From: Kocuria soli
GTDB lineage: Bacteria > Actinomycetota > Actinomycetes > Actinomycetales > Micrococcaceae
Length of the DNA: 64,000 nt
Assembly: GCF_003797835.1 (NCBI RefSeq)
Contig: NZ_RKMF01000002.1
Coordinates: 186,001-250,000, forward strand
Reading direction: 5' to 3'
Shown: positions 30,092-41,974 of the stretch, in pieces
Layout: every line of letters starts with the position of its first letter
Position numbering within the stretch: the stretch's first letter is position 1
Program-made: the position numbers and the translations under genes
The notes under the pieces: model-generated
What the model was told of the DNA's origin: nothing
Database searches by the model: none
The model's input: only the letters and a program-made list of their open reading frames with translations

Positions 30092-32350
30092 ATGGAGCAC
30101 AATCCCGGTTCCCCGGGGGACCAGGATCCCCAACAGCTGGAATTGCCGGATCTGCCCCGCGTACGACGGCGCCCCGAGGCCCGACGGGCCGCGGGGCACA
30201 GCCACACACCGGCTTACCTGGCGGAGACCGATCCCGTGGCCCGCGTGATCGTCGATTCACCGGTTCCGCACCTGGACCGCCCGTTCGACTACGGGGTTCC
30301 CAAGGATCTCGCGGAGGCGGCCCAGCCCGGCACCCGGGTGCGGGTCCGCTTCGGAGGCCGGCAACTGCAGGGGTGGCTGATCGAACGGACCGACCAATCA
30401 GAGGTCCCGCGGGAGCGCCTGCAACCGCTGATCCGGGTGCAGTCCGAACTGCCCGTGCTGACCCCGGCCACGCTCGAGATTGCCCGCGCCGTGGCCGCAC
30501 GATGTGCCGGGTTGGTCTCCGACGTCCTGCGCGCCGCGGTTCCTCCGCGCGTGGCCTCCGTCGAGAAGCAGGTCGTCAAAGCGGCCGCGGACACGGCCGA
30601 GACGGAGGACTCGGACGCGACGGCAGAGAAGCCGGACCAAGACTTGGTCCCTGTGGTGGAAGCCCCGTCCCTCGCCGAATCGGCCTGGACCCTGTACGAC
30701 GGCGGTGACACAGTTCTGGAACGCCTCGGCCAGCAGCCAGACACGGATTCCCCCGGGGAGCCCGTCAGGGCTGTGTTCCAGGCGTTGCCGTCGCATCCCG
30801 AGCACACGGCGGTGGACCTGGTGGCCCAGGCAGTCGCCGCCACGCGGTCAGCCGGGCGGGGGGCCGTCGTCGTCGTTCCGGATGCCAAGACCCTGGACCG
30901 TGTGCAGGCAGCCGTCGAGGCCCTGGTGCCGTCCGAGGACGTTGCCCGCCTGCACAGCGACGACAAGCCCACCCCGCGGTACCGGGCGTTCGTGCAGGTG
31001 CTGCAGGGGCATCGGCGTGTGGCGTTGGGGACTCGCCCCGCTGTGTGGGCGCCGGTCAAGGACGCGGGGCTCGTCGTCGTGATGGACGACGGGGATTCGA
31101 GTCTCACGGAGCGGCGCGCCCCGTACCATCACGCCCGTGACGTCGCACTGGTGCGGGCCGAGCAGGAGAACCTGTCGCTGCTGCTCGTGGGGCATTCCGT
31201 GACCCCGGAGGCCCAACGACTGGTGGACACCGGCTGGGCGCTGCCGGTCCGCGCGGATCGTGAGACCCTGCGCGCCAACATGCCCAGGATCGTGGCCACC
31301 GCGGATTCCTGGCACCGTGAACGCGACTCCCTGGCGGGCCGTGCGCGGCTCCCGGAGACGGCCTTCCGGGTGGCTCGGGAGGCCTTGGAGGACGGGCCGG
31401 TCCTGGTCCAGGTGGCCCGCGCCGGATACGCCCCCACGATCGCCTGCGAACGCTGCCGTACCCCCGCCAGGTGCACGGCGTGCGACGGCCCCCTCACCCT
31501 GCCACGCAGCGGTGGCCGACCGACCTGCGGCTGGTGTTCTCGTGAGGCCCTGGCCTGGAGCTGTTCGGTGTGCGAGCACCGACGGTGGCGGATGTCCAGC
31601 GTGGGTTCGCAACGCACGGCGGAAGAACTCGGGCGGGCCTTCCCGCAGGTGCCGGTCATCAACTCCTCCGGGGAGAGGATCCGCCGGGTCATCGACGACG
31701 AACCCGCCCTGGTGGTTGCGACTCCCGGCGCAGAACCGTGGGTGGAGGGACGCTACCGCGCGGCACTGCTGTTGGACGGGGACCGCATGCTCTCCCGCCC
31801 GGGTCTGCGTTCCGAGGAGGAGACGTTGCGACGGTGGTTCGACGCTGCGGCCCTGGTGCGTCGCGGTGCGGACGGAGGGTCCGTCGTGGTGACCTCCGAG
31901 CACGAACACGCCGTGAACACGCTGGTGCGCTGGGATCCCGCGGGGCATGCCATCCGGGAGCTGGCCGAACGCCGGACCCTGCTCCTGCCTCCGGCGGTCC
32001 GCTCCGCGGCGTTGACGGGCACGGTCGCGGCGGTCCAGGAGTTCTTGGAGTTGGCTGCTCTGCCCGATCAGGTGCGGGTGATCGGGCCGGCCCCCGTCGA
32101 TCCGGGAGCGGTCGAGGCCATGACGGGGGAGGTGCCCACGTCCTTGCTCGGGGAATCCGCGGGCGCAACGGGTGCCGAAGGATCCTCCGGCGCCCGGCGC
32201 CAGGACGAGCAGCACCGCGCCTTGCTGTTCTTCGGCTACGGCATAGCCCGAGAGGTCACGGCCAGGCTGCGTGCCGTGCGCAGCGAAACCTCCGCATTGC
32301 GCCGTTTCGGCCCGGTGCACGTCCGGTGCGACATCGCCGACCTCCTGTGA
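30092..32350 (+). CDS. priA: Primosomal protein N' (PriA), helicase-degenerate actinobacterial type
   Basis: The 752-residue protein has the PriA 3'-DNA-binding domain (VIVDSPVPHLDRPFDYGVP). In the middle it has a cysteine-rich zinc region with four CxxC pairs: CERC, CTAC, CGWC and CSVC. The helicase core is degenerate. I find no GxGKT Walker A where GVTGSGKTEVY is expected, and MDDGDSS stands in place of DEEH. This matches the known actinobacterial form thought to lack ATPase activity but to keep a scaffold role in replication restart. Acidic insertions occur near residue 170. It is convergent with the next gene, 9 nt away. Confidence 0.9.
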   Translation: MEHNPGSPGDQDPQQLELPDLPRVRRRPEARRAAGHSHTPAYLAETDPVARVIVDSPVPHLDRPFDYGVPKDLAEAAQPGTRVRVRFGGRQLQGWLIERTDQSEVPRERLQPLIRVQSELPVLTPATLEIARAVAARCAGLVSDVLRAAVPPRVASVEKQVVKAAADTAETEDSDATAEKPDQDLVPVVEAPSLAESAWTLYDGGDTVLERLGQQPDTDSPGEPVRAVFQALPSHPEHTAVDLVAQAVAATRSAGRGAVVVVPDAKTLDRVQAAVEALVPSEDVARLHSDDKPTPRYRAFVQVLQGHRRVALGTRPAVWAPVKDAGLVVVMDDGDSSLTERRAPYHHARDVALVRAEQENLSLLLVGHSVTPEAQRLVDTGWALPVRADRETLRANMPRIVATADSWHRERDSLAGRARLPETAFRVAREALEDGPVLVQVARAGYAPTIACERCRTPARCTACDGPLTLPRSGGRPTCGWCSREALAWSCSVCEHRRWRMSSVGSQRTAEELGRAFPQVPVINSSGERIRRVIDDEPALVVATPGAEPWVEGRYRAALLLDGDRMLSRPGLRSEEETLRRWFDAAALVRRGADGGSVVVTSEHEHAVNTLVRWDPAGHAIRELAERRTLLLPPAVRSAALTGTVAAVQEFLELAALPDQVRVIGPAPVDPGAVEAMTGEVPTSLLGESAGATGAEGSSGARRQDEQHRALLFFGYGIAREVTARLRAVRSETSALRRFGPVHVRCDIADLL

Positions 32351-32359
32351 GGAGCGGCT

Positions 32360-33499
32360 CTAGTCACGCGCGAGGCGGTCGTACCTGACCCGGTCCACCA
32401 CGCCGAGCAGTCCCCTGGCCGACTCTTCCCAGGACGTGCGGCGTGCGATCCGCAACCCGTCGGTGATCCGCTCCCGGGCCACGTCGCCGTCGTCCAGCCC
32501 CCGGATCGCTGCGGCAAATCCCTGATGGTCTCCCGCGGGCACGTAGGCCGCGGCTTCCGCACACACCTCGTGGAAGATGGGGATGTCCGTGCACACCACG
32601 GGAGTTCCCGCGCACAGGGCCTCCATGAGCGGAAGCCCGTACCCCTCGGCCCGGGAGGCGTGGACCAGGGCGGTCGCGTCCTCGAGCAACCGTCGGTAGG
32701 CGCCGTCGTCCAGCCCGTCGTGGAAGACAGACCGCGCGTCGGGGGCGAGGGCCGTGAGTTCGCTGCGCCGTCGCTCGGACACCGGTGAGACCAGGTGCAG
32801 CTCGTGGTCGGGGAGTGCCGCGGCTGCCCGAACCAGGGTCTCGACGTCCTTGTAGGGCATGAACGACCCCATGTAGACCAGCTTGCGGGGGGTCTTGGAA
32901 CGGTGGTCCCAGGATTCCGTGGCCTCACCGGCGTCGCGGATGCTGCTGCGCTCCGCTGCATTGGGCACCACGAACAGCGGACGCCGGGTCAGTTCCCAGT
33001 CCCGGATCAGTGCGGCGGAAGTCTGGGACACGGTGACGACGGCGTCGGCCCGGTTCAGCGCCACGCGCTGCGGCCACGGGGACTTGTGGAACAGCCGCCA
33101 CCCGGCGCGCACGGGGGCGGGGAGGTTCTGCGGAGGGTCGGGATGTTCGTAGTAGATCAGGTCGTGCAGGGTCAGGATCAGACCGAAACGACGGCGCAAC
33201 GCCCCCATGGTCTGCATGGGGGAGAAGACCACGTCCGGGCGGCGTCGGTTCAACAGCCGGCCCGTGAGGACTTCACCCGCGGACACCGGATCGGGACCCA
33301 TGAACCAGCGGAGGTCCGGCAGCTTGTCGAGCTGACGGGGGTCGGAGACCATCAGCTCGACGTCGAGGTCCGGGCGGGATTCCAGAATGTTGGCCAGCCC
33401 GTGACACAGGCCCGCCGTGTAGCGGGAGATGCCGTCGTGGCGACCCACTCTGACGTAGCGGGCGTCGATCACGAACCGGGTGAAGTCGGCGGCCGGCAC
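32360..33499 (-). CDS. Glycosyltransferase, GT4 family
   Basis: The 379-residue product has the two Rossmann halves of GT-B enzymes. The N-terminal half has FVIDARYVRVGRHDGISRYT and LTLHDLIYYEHP; the C-terminal half has KLVYMGSFMPYKDVETLV. The nucleotide-sugar motif HASRAEGYGLPLMEALCAG carries the conserved EX7E pattern. Donor and acceptor cannot be read from sequence. It starts at GTG 33499, 3 nt after the stop of the alpha/beta hydrolase gene, so the two form a small minus-strand operon between priA and leuS. Confidence 0.85.
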   Translation of the reverse strand: MPAADFTRFVIDARYVRVGRHDGISRYTAGLCHGLANILESRPDLDVELMVSDPRQLDKLPDLRWFMGPDPVSAGEVLTGRLLNRRRPDVVFSPMQTMGALRRRFGLILTLHDLIYYEHPDPPQNLPAPVRAGWRLFHKSPWPQRVALNRADAVVTVSQTSAALIRDWELTRRPLFVVPNAAERSSIRDAGEATESWDHRSKTPRKLVYMGSFMPYKDVETLVRAAAALPDHELHLVSPVSERRRSELTALAPDARSVFHDGLDDGAYRRLLEDATALVHASRAEGYGLPLMEALCAGTPVVCTDIPIFHEVCAEAAAYVPAGDHQGFAAAIRGLDDGDVARERITDGLRIARRTSWEESARGLLGVVDRVRYDRLARD

Positions 33500-33502
33500 T
33501 AC

Positions 33503-34549
33503 TCAGTCCTCGCGGCGGCGCTTGACCACCGGCAGCAGCTGGGTCAGCTGGGACGTGTTGGGCTTGGCCGTGTCCAGCGGTGGGAGCTCGTCGTGGATCT
33601 CCACCGGCTCCGGGTCCGGGCTGGTCAGAAACTCATCCACCCATGCCGCGACTTCCGGGGCCTTCTCGTAGTGGATGAGGTGCCCGACGTCGGGTAACTG
33701 TTCCTCCCGTCGCCGTCTGATCCAGGCCGCCATCCGGCGCTGGGACTCCGGTGACCCCATGGGGTCCCGCCCACCCGTGATCAGGAGTACCGGCATGGTG
33801 AGAAGCGGCGCCACTTCGGCCACGGTCCGGGAGATCGAGGAGACGTAGGCTTCGCGGATCACGCGCTTCTCGGCGTAACTGCCGAAGTAGGCGCGGTGCT
33901 GGTTGACGATGTATTCGCGCAGTTCCGGATCCTGCGTGGTGGTCAGTTCCCGGCTCATGATGTCCGTCGCGGTGTTGCTGCGCAGGAGTTTGTCGCCCAA
34001 CCCGAAAGGCAGCTTGGACCCGAGGCTGTAGTACGTGTCGGCCACCTGGGAGGCCCACACGCGGTCACTGGTCAGTGCCGGTTCGCTGATCGGGTTCACC
34101 AGGATCAGCCGCTGCACCATGGCGGGGGACTCCGCGGCCAGGTGAGCGGCCACGACGGATCCGAAACTGTGCCCCAGCAACGCGACCCCGTGATCCGACT
34201 CGGGGTTCACCGCCCCGTCGGTCAAGCGCTGGATGAAGGAACGCAGAAACCGGACGTAGTTGGCCACGTTGTGCCGGCCGGCACCGTCGGCGCCGCCCGT
34301 CTCCGCAGTGCCCTCAGCCTCCGGCGGGAAGGGCTCGGACCGTCCGAAGCCCGGCAGATCGGGGATGACGACGTGGTACCGGTCGCGCAGGGCATCGGCG
34401 ATGAGTTGTAGGCCGTGGTGGTCGCCGCGAAAACCGTGAACCATGACCAGAAGGGGCTTGGGGCGTGCGTCGACGTCGTAGAACCAGTACCGGACCTTGT
34501 AGCCGTCCATCCGCATGCTGCGTCGTTCAGCTGTCGGGTTCTCCAGCAT
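33503..34549 (-). CDS. Alpha/beta hydrolase
   Basis: The 348-residue protein shows the oxyanion strand LVMVHGFRGDHHG, then IPDLPGFGRSEPF, the nucleophile elbow LLGHSFGSVVA, an acid site in LLITGGRDPMG and the catalytic His in DVGHLIHYEKAP. These are the Ser-Asp-His elements of the fold. ATG 34549 is chosen because AGGAGAGGA precedes it; a start at 34591 would read through that site. A Glu/Gly-rich insertion lies before the elbow and a polar tail of about 45 residues follows the domain. Substrate unknown. Confidence 0.85.
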   Translation of the reverse strand: MLENPTAERRSMRMDGYKVRYWFYDVDARPKPLLVMVHGFRGDHHGLQLIADALRDRYHVVIPDLPGFGRSEPFPPEAEGTAETGGADGAGRHNVANYVRFLRSFIQRLTDGAVNPESDHGVALLGHSFGSVVAAHLAAESPAMVQRLILVNPISEPALTSDRVWASQVADTYYSLGSKLPFGLGDKLLRSNTATDIMSRELTTTQDPELREYIVNQHRAYFGSYAEKRVIREAYVSSISRTVAEVAPLLTMPVLLITGGRDPMGSPESQRRMAAWIRRRREEQLPDVGHLIHYEKAPEVAAWVDEFLTSPDPEPVEIHDELPPLDTAKPNTSQLTQLLPVVKRRRED

Positions 34550-34633
34550 GGATTCCTCTCCTGGTGGGTGCCTTCGATCGTGAGCCTGCATCCCGGATCG
34601 GGGGTCGATGACCGTCCCGGGGCTGCCCCGATC

Positions 34634-34639
34634 AGTCTA
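34634..34639 (-). promoter_or_regulatory. Candidate -10 box for the hydrolase-glycosyltransferase operon
   Basis: On the minus strand TAGACT lies about 85 nt before the hydrolase ATG. It mirrors the TAGACT box for leuS on the other strand, 58 nt away, so the gap holds divergent promoters. Confidence 0.4.
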
Positions 34640-34696
34640 GGTCCCGGCTTCCCGGAGGGCGCGTTCCGGCTCCGGGCGGAATCGGCGCTGCCCCGC

Positions 34697-34702
34697 TAGA
34701 CT
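34697..34702 (+). promoter_or_regulatory. Candidate -10 box of leuS
   Basis: TAGACT lies 64 nt before the preferred leuS GTG (34767). An in-frame TTG at 34710 is 7 nt after it, so a leaderless start there cannot be excluded. Confidence 0.45.
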
Positions 34703-34766
34703 GGCGCGGTTGGACGGCCCGGCAGGTCGCCCAGGCAGCGACGGACACAGCTTGAAGGCGAGGCAC

Positions 34767-37313
<2,547 letters not shown>

Positions 37314-37314
37314 G

Positions 37315-38223
37315 ATGCGCAAGATCGCGGTCGTCACGGACGACGCCGCCGCACTGCCGGGAGACTGGCCCGCCGCGCCCCAAGGCGTGACGGGGGCCAG
37401 TTCCCCCGCGGAAGGACTCGCGGTGGTCGGCATGCCGGTGATGGTCGACGACCAGATCTTCCCGCTGGACGAGCCCGAACTTCCCCGGTCCCTCCTGGTG
37501 GCCTTGGCCGAGGTCCGGAAGGTCACGACCTCGCGCCCGTCACCGGGGCAGTTCCGCCGGGTGTACGCCGAACTCGAGGAGCAGGGTTTCGACGGGATCG
37601 TGTCCGTCCACCTGTCCTCGGAACTGTCCGGGACGGTGTCCTCGGCGCGGATCGGGCGGCAGTCGATCGGGATTCCCGTGACCGTGGTGGATTCGCGAAC
37701 GGTGGCCATGGACCAGGGATACGGCGTCATGGCGGCCTGGGAGGCTGCCGGTAGGGGCGCCGACCAGGAGACGGTGGTCAAAGCGGCCCGTGAGGGCTCG
37801 CGCAACACACTGTTGCTGTACGTTCCCACGCTCGAACAGCTCCGGCGGGGCGGCCGACTTGCGCCCTCCATCGCCCGCATCGGCTCGGTCCTCCAGGTCA
37901 AGCCGTTGTTGACCGTCAAGGACGGTCGTCTGGCCCTGCTGGAGATGCCGCGCACGGCGGTCAAGGCCAAGTCTCGCTTCCTGAAACTGGCGACGGCGGC
38001 GCTGGACGCGGTGGACGAGGACCCCGAGATCGTGGTCCATCACCTCTCGGATCCGGGAACCGCGCACGACCTCGGGGCGGAGATCGCCGAGTCTCGCGGG
38101 GGCGGTGAGCAGGTGTCCGTGGTCGTCTCGGAGGTTCCTCCCGTCCTGGCGGCCCATGTGGGCATCGGGGTGCGCGCGGTGGTCGTCCGCAGGCAGGCTT
38201 CGGAGACTCCACAGGAGGACTGA
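37315..38223 (+). CDS. DegV family fatty-acid-binding protein
   Basis: The 302-residue protein begins KIAVVTDDAAALP and has VTTSRPSPGQFRRVY and SVHLSSELSGTVSSA, the two loops that bind the fatty acyl carboxylate. It continues VVDSRTVAMDQGYGV and KPLLTVKDGRL. DegV/FakB proteins present exogenous fatty acids to a kinase. It starts one base after the leuS stop and precedes the comE genes, a pairing frequent in this order of bacteria. The kinase FakA is not in this window. Confidence 0.9.
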   Translation: MRKIAVVTDDAAALPGDWPAAPQGVTGASSPAEGLAVVGMPVMVDDQIFPLDEPELPRSLLVALAEVRKVTTSRPSPGQFRRVYAELEEQGFDGIVSVHLSSELSGTVSSARIGRQSIGIPVTVVDSRTVAMDQGYGVMAAWEAAGRGADQETVVKAAREGSRNTLLLYVPTLEQLRRGGRLAPSIARIGSVLQVKPLLTVKDGRLALLEMPRTAVKAKSRFLKLATAALDAVDEDPEIVVHHLSDPGTAHDLGAEIAESRGGGEQVSVVVSEVPPVLAAHVGIGVRAVVVRRQASETPQED

Positions 38224-38302
38224 GTCCAGGGCATCGGGAGGATCCGTCCTCACGTCCCGCCCCGTGAAGCCGGCGGCCCGTGCCGGTGGTCGACTGTGCG
38301 GC

Positions 38303-39292
38303 ATGAGCCCCGTGAGCCACCGAGGTCGTCGACGTCTCGACCCAACCGAACCGGTCGAACGACTGCGCGGTCTGCTGGCGGAGGACATCGATCACGCCGG
38401 GCCCGAGTCACCGACCGAAGAGTTCGCGTCCGAAACCTCGGGGACCCAAGACTCTGCATTCTCAGGCCCCGACGTTCCCGCGGTGGACGACACAGGTGCG
38501 GAGTTCCCAGAACCGAACGACCCACCCGAACAGTGGCGAACCCCGTTGCGTTGGCGGCTGCCGTGGCCGGCGCTGCTGATGGCGGGTCTGGCCGTGGCCG
38601 CCGTGGTGGCAACCGTCCTGTTCCGCGTGCTGGGAGCAGACGGTGGTGCGGTGACCGGAACTCCGGAGAAAACTGCCCCGTCGGAGGCCTTCGTGACCCA
38701 GGGTGCGGCCGTCCCTGAATCAGCTGGTGTGGCACTACCGGGTGTTTCGCCCGGCGGTGACGGTCAGGACCTCGTCGTTCACGTGGTGGGTGAGGTCCGG
38801 AAGCCCGGAGTGGTGGAGGTTGCCCAAGGGGCGCGGGTGAGCGACGCGGTGGAAGCCGCCGGAGGGCTCACGGACGCGGCCGTCGTGGACGGCGTGAACC
38901 TTGCCGCCCCGGTGAGTGACGGCGCGCAGGTGGCCATCCCCGATGCGGCCGAAGCAGCGGCTGCTCGGACTCGGCCGCCGGCTCCCGTGTCCGGCACCGC
39001 TGGGTCCGGGACGGCAGGTGCGTCCGGTTCCGAGGGAGCGGTGGCCGCAGGGCAGCCCCCGGCGGTGAACACGGAGGCAGACACGGAGGCAGGCACGGCC
39101 GGTCTGGTGAATCTCAACACCGCCACGGTCGCCGAACTCGAAGAGCTTCCGAAAGTTGGTCCAGTTCTGGCCCAGCGCATCGTGGACCACCGCGACCAAG
39201 TGGGCGGCTTCCGTAGCGTGGCGGAACTCGACGACGTGGGCGGCATCGGGCCGGCCATGATGACCGCGCTGGAACCACTGGTCACCGTATGA
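38303..39292 (+). CDS. comEA: ComEA family DNA-binding competence protein
   Basis: The 329-residue protein has a cytoplasmic, acidic N-terminus of about 85 residues, one membrane segment (WPALLMAGLAVAAVVATVLF), and an external SLBB domain (VHVVGEVRKPGVVEV to VAIPD). A Gly/Ser/Ala-rich linker and a C-terminal double helix-hairpin-helix follow (LVNLNTATVAELEELPKVGP and GGIGPAMMTALEPL). This matches the surface DNA receptor that feeds ComEC. The start is set at ATG 38303, where the charged N-terminus begins, but no clear ribosome binding site precedes it. comEC overlaps its stop by 4 nt. Confidence 0.88.
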   Translation: MSPVSHRGRRRLDPTEPVERLRGLLAEDIDHAGPESPTEEFASETSGTQDSAFSGPDVPAVDDTGAEFPEPNDPPEQWRTPLRWRLPWPALLMAGLAVAAVVATVLFRVLGADGGAVTGTPEKTAPSEAFVTQGAAVPESAGVALPGVSPGGDGQDLVVHVVGEVRKPGVVEVAQGARVSDAVEAAGGLTDAAVVDGVNLAAPVSDGAQVAIPDAAEAAAARTRPPAPVSGTAGSGTAGASGSEGAVAAGQPPAVNTEADTEAGTAGLVNLNTATVAELEELPKVGPVLAQRIVDHRDQVGGFRSVAELDDVGGIGPAMMTALEPLVTV

Positions 39293-41922
39293 GGGACCTC
39301 CTTCGGCGAGGCCTCGACCGCTTCGCACAGTGGCCGGAAAGGAGCGCCGCTCGGCGTTGGGAACGTAGTGAACGCGACCGCGTGGCGGTTCGGGCGACGA
39401 GAGACGTCCGGGTGGTCCCTGTGGCGGTCACCGCCTGGGCCACCGCGCTGGTGACGGTTCAACATTCCGTGTCCCCGTGGGCCGTCGTGGCCATCGGACT
39501 GGGCGCAGTTCTGGTCCTGAGCATGATCCTGGGGCTGACTTCGGCGCTGGTGCATCGGGTGCCGCGGCACCGGGTCCGCTCGATTCTGGTGACGGCATTG
39601 ACCTGCACATTGGTCGCATCCGGGGTCGGCGTCGCCGCCTGGGGGCAGGGCGTGGACGCCGAACGCAGCAGAGAGGTGGTCTTCGGCGGCGACGGGGTCG
39701 CTTCGGAGCAGGGTGGACAGGCGGTGCGAGTGTCCCTGCACATTCGTGACCGTCCCAATCGCTGGTTCGGGTCCGACCCCTTCCGCGGCCGTGAGTCCGG
39801 AGAGGGCAGTACCGGGGTGGTCGTGCCCGTCACCCTCGACGACGGAGCGCAGGCCACCGTCATGGCATCCGACACCCGGTGGTCCACGGTCCGGACCGGC
39901 GATCTGGTGGAGGCAGTGGTTGACGAGGTGCCCTCCGGGACGTCGGAACTGGTGCTCAGGGCACACGGACCGCCGTCGGTGGATCCTCAGGAAGCTGCCG
40001 CGGGGGCCACCCGCGGGGCCGCCTCCGAAAGTCACCTGGAACGCACCAAGTCACGGTTCATGGCCGCCGCCGTCGCCCGCGGCACGGATGCAGCAGGGCT
40101 GTTCCCGGGAATGACCTACGGGGACCGCTCGGGCTTGGACCCAGCCCTCGAACAGGCGATGAGGGACACCGGTCTCACGCACCTCACGGCCGTCTCCGGT
40201 TCGAACTGCGCGTTGGTGATGGTGCTGGCCGGGCACATGGCACTGACCATCGGCGCACGACGTCGGGTGTGTGTCCTTGCGGGATTGGTGGCCCTCGGGG
40301 TGTTCGTTCTGTTGGTCGGACCGGATGCCTCGGTCCTGAGGGCCGGTGTGATGGGGGCCATCTCGGCGATCGGCATCCTCGTCGGCCGTGGACGTACATC
40401 CCTGGCGCTGTTGAGCACCGCCGTCGCGGGACTGCTGTTGGTGGATCCCAGCTTGGGGCAGGACTTCGGATTCGCACTGTCCGTGTGCGCCACGGCCGGG
40501 ATCGTGATCACCGGTCGACCGCTCATCCGCGTGCTGGACAGGTGGCTGCCTACGGTCGTTTCCACCCTGATCGCCATTCCAGTGGTTGCCCAGCTCTGGT
40601 GCGCGCCCGTCCTGACCTTGTTGACCTCCGCTGTTCCCGCGTGGTCGGTACCCGCCAATGCCGTGGTCGCACCGCTGGTGCCCGTGATCACGATTCTGGG
40701 GCTCACCGCGTTGGTGACCTTTGGAATCGGTGGGGCCGTCGCACAGGCCCTTGGCGACGCCCTCGTGTGGGCGGGAACCTGGCCGGTCGAGGCGGTTGCC
40801 TTCTGTGCACGATTCTTCGCGAGCCTTCCGGGTGCCGTCATTCCTTGGTGGGATCCACCCGCCGGACCACTGGCCATGACTGCGGTCTCCACGCTTCAGA
40901 TCGCGGTGATTCACGTGTTGGACCGGCGAACCTCGGTCCGTATCAGTGCAGGGAGTGTCGATTCCGCACGGGTCGAGGCTCCTGTTGACGAAGCGGTGTG
41001 GCGGGCCGTGACGTCGTCGCGCCACCGGTGGCGCATCGTCTCCTGGATCGTCACGCTCGTGTGCGTCGTGTGCCTGATCGGAGTGGTGCTGGTCCGACCG
41101 ACGCCCAGGGAGGACTGGAGGGCGTTGATCTGCGACGTGGGGCAGGGGGACGCCCTGTTGCTCAAGGGTGGATTCGAGCCGAGGGCCACCACCGTCTTGA
41201 TCGACGCCGGGCCCGATCCCCGTTCGGTCCGGACCTGCCTTCGGCGAGCCGGGGTGAAAAAACTTGACCTCCTGATCCTCACCCACGACCACGCGGATCA
41301 CGTGGCCGGTGCCCAGAACCTGGCGCAGGAGGTTGAGATTGATCGCGTGTGGTGGTCCAGCGGCACCGGCCGTCCGCCGGTGGAACTCAGCGGATGGGGG
41401 ATGCCCCAAGAAACACCGACGCCGGGCCGGGTGGTGCAAGCCCCCGGCCTGCGCATCGAGGTGCTTGGGCCCCTCGAACAACCCGTTGCGGCGGTCGATT
41501 CACGCGGGGAGAACAACGCGTCCCTGGCGGTGCGGGTGGACCTCACCGACACGGCGGCGGACACCGACATCACCTCCGAAACCGACACGGGCGTTAGCCT
41601 GTTGGCCGCCGGAGACCTCGAGGAGGAGGGGGCTCAACGCCTCATCTCGCGACACGGTTCCCAACCGCACGGACCGCTCGATGTCGACGTCCTCAAGGTC
41701 TCCCACCACGGCGCTCGCAACGGGGGTACGGACCTGATCGACGCCGCCTCGCCCAGCCTGGCGCTCATTTCGGTGGGGGAGGACAACGACTACGGCCACC
41801 CGACGCCGGAGATCCTCCAGCACCTTGCTGACGCCGAGGTTCCCGTGGCTCGCACTGACCAGCTGGGCACTGTCGGGCTCTACCCGGACGGTGAGGGCGT
41901 CACCGCGGAGCCCTTCCCGTAG
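39289..41922 (+). CDS. comEC: ComEC/Rec2 DNA-uptake channel
   Basis: The 877-residue multi-spanning membrane protein has an N-terminal DUF4131-type segment and a competence core of many hydrophobic helices (about 270-560) containing HLTAVSGSNCALVM. The C-terminal metallo-beta-lactamase domain starts at LICDVGQGDALLLKGG and carries the metal motif LTHDHADHVAG near residue 664 and SHHGARNG later. It would pass single-stranded DNA across the membrane and probably degrade the other strand. It is translationally coupled to comEA. The comEA-comEC-holA order is conserved widely. Confidence 0.92.
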   Translation: MRDLLRRGLDRFAQWPERSAARRWERSERDRVAVRATRDVRVVPVAVTAWATALVTVQHSVSPWAVVAIGLGAVLVLSMILGLTSALVHRVPRHRVRSILVTALTCTLVASGVGVAAWGQGVDAERSREVVFGGDGVASEQGGQAVRVSLHIRDRPNRWFGSDPFRGRESGEGSTGVVVPVTLDDGAQATVMASDTRWSTVRTGDLVEAVVDEVPSGTSELVLRAHGPPSVDPQEAAAGATRGAASESHLERTKSRFMAAAVARGTDAAGLFPGMTYGDRSGLDPALEQAMRDTGLTHLTAVSGSNCALVMVLAGHMALTIGARRRVCVLAGLVALGVFVLLVGPDASVLRAGVMGAISAIGILVGRGRTSLALLSTAVAGLLLVDPSLGQDFGFALSVCATAGIVITGRPLIRVLDRWLPTVVSTLIAIPVVAQLWCAPVLTLLTSAVPAWSVPANAVVAPLVPVITILGLTALVTFGIGGAVAQALGDALVWAGTWPVEAVAFCARFFASLPGAVIPWWDPPAGPLAMTAVSTLQIAVIHVLDRRTSVRISAGSVDSARVEAPVDEAVWRAVTSSRHRWRIVSWIVTLVCVVCLIGVVLVRPTPREDWRALICDVGQGDALLLKGGFEPRATTVLIDAGPDPRSVRTCLRRAGVKKLDLLILTHDHADHVAGAQNLAQEVEIDRVWWSSGTGRPPVELSGWGMPQETPTPGRVVQAPGLRIEVLGPLEQPVAAVDSRGENNASLAVRVDLTDTAADTDITSETDTGVSLLAAGDLEEEGAQRLISRHGSQPHGPLDVDVLKVSHHGARNGGTDLIDAASPSLALISVGEDNDYGHPTPEILQHLADAEVPVARTDQLGTVGLYPDGEGVTAEPFP

Positions 41923-41974
41923 CGGGGGTGGTCTCACGTCCTGTGTCGTCCGTGATCTGTGCGATTCTTGAGCC

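Noticed and set aside
34710-34766. Leaderless TTG start of leuS
   Set aside because: TTG leaderless starts are unusual and GTG 34767 has a proper ribosome binding site and a better N-terminus; left as an alternative only.
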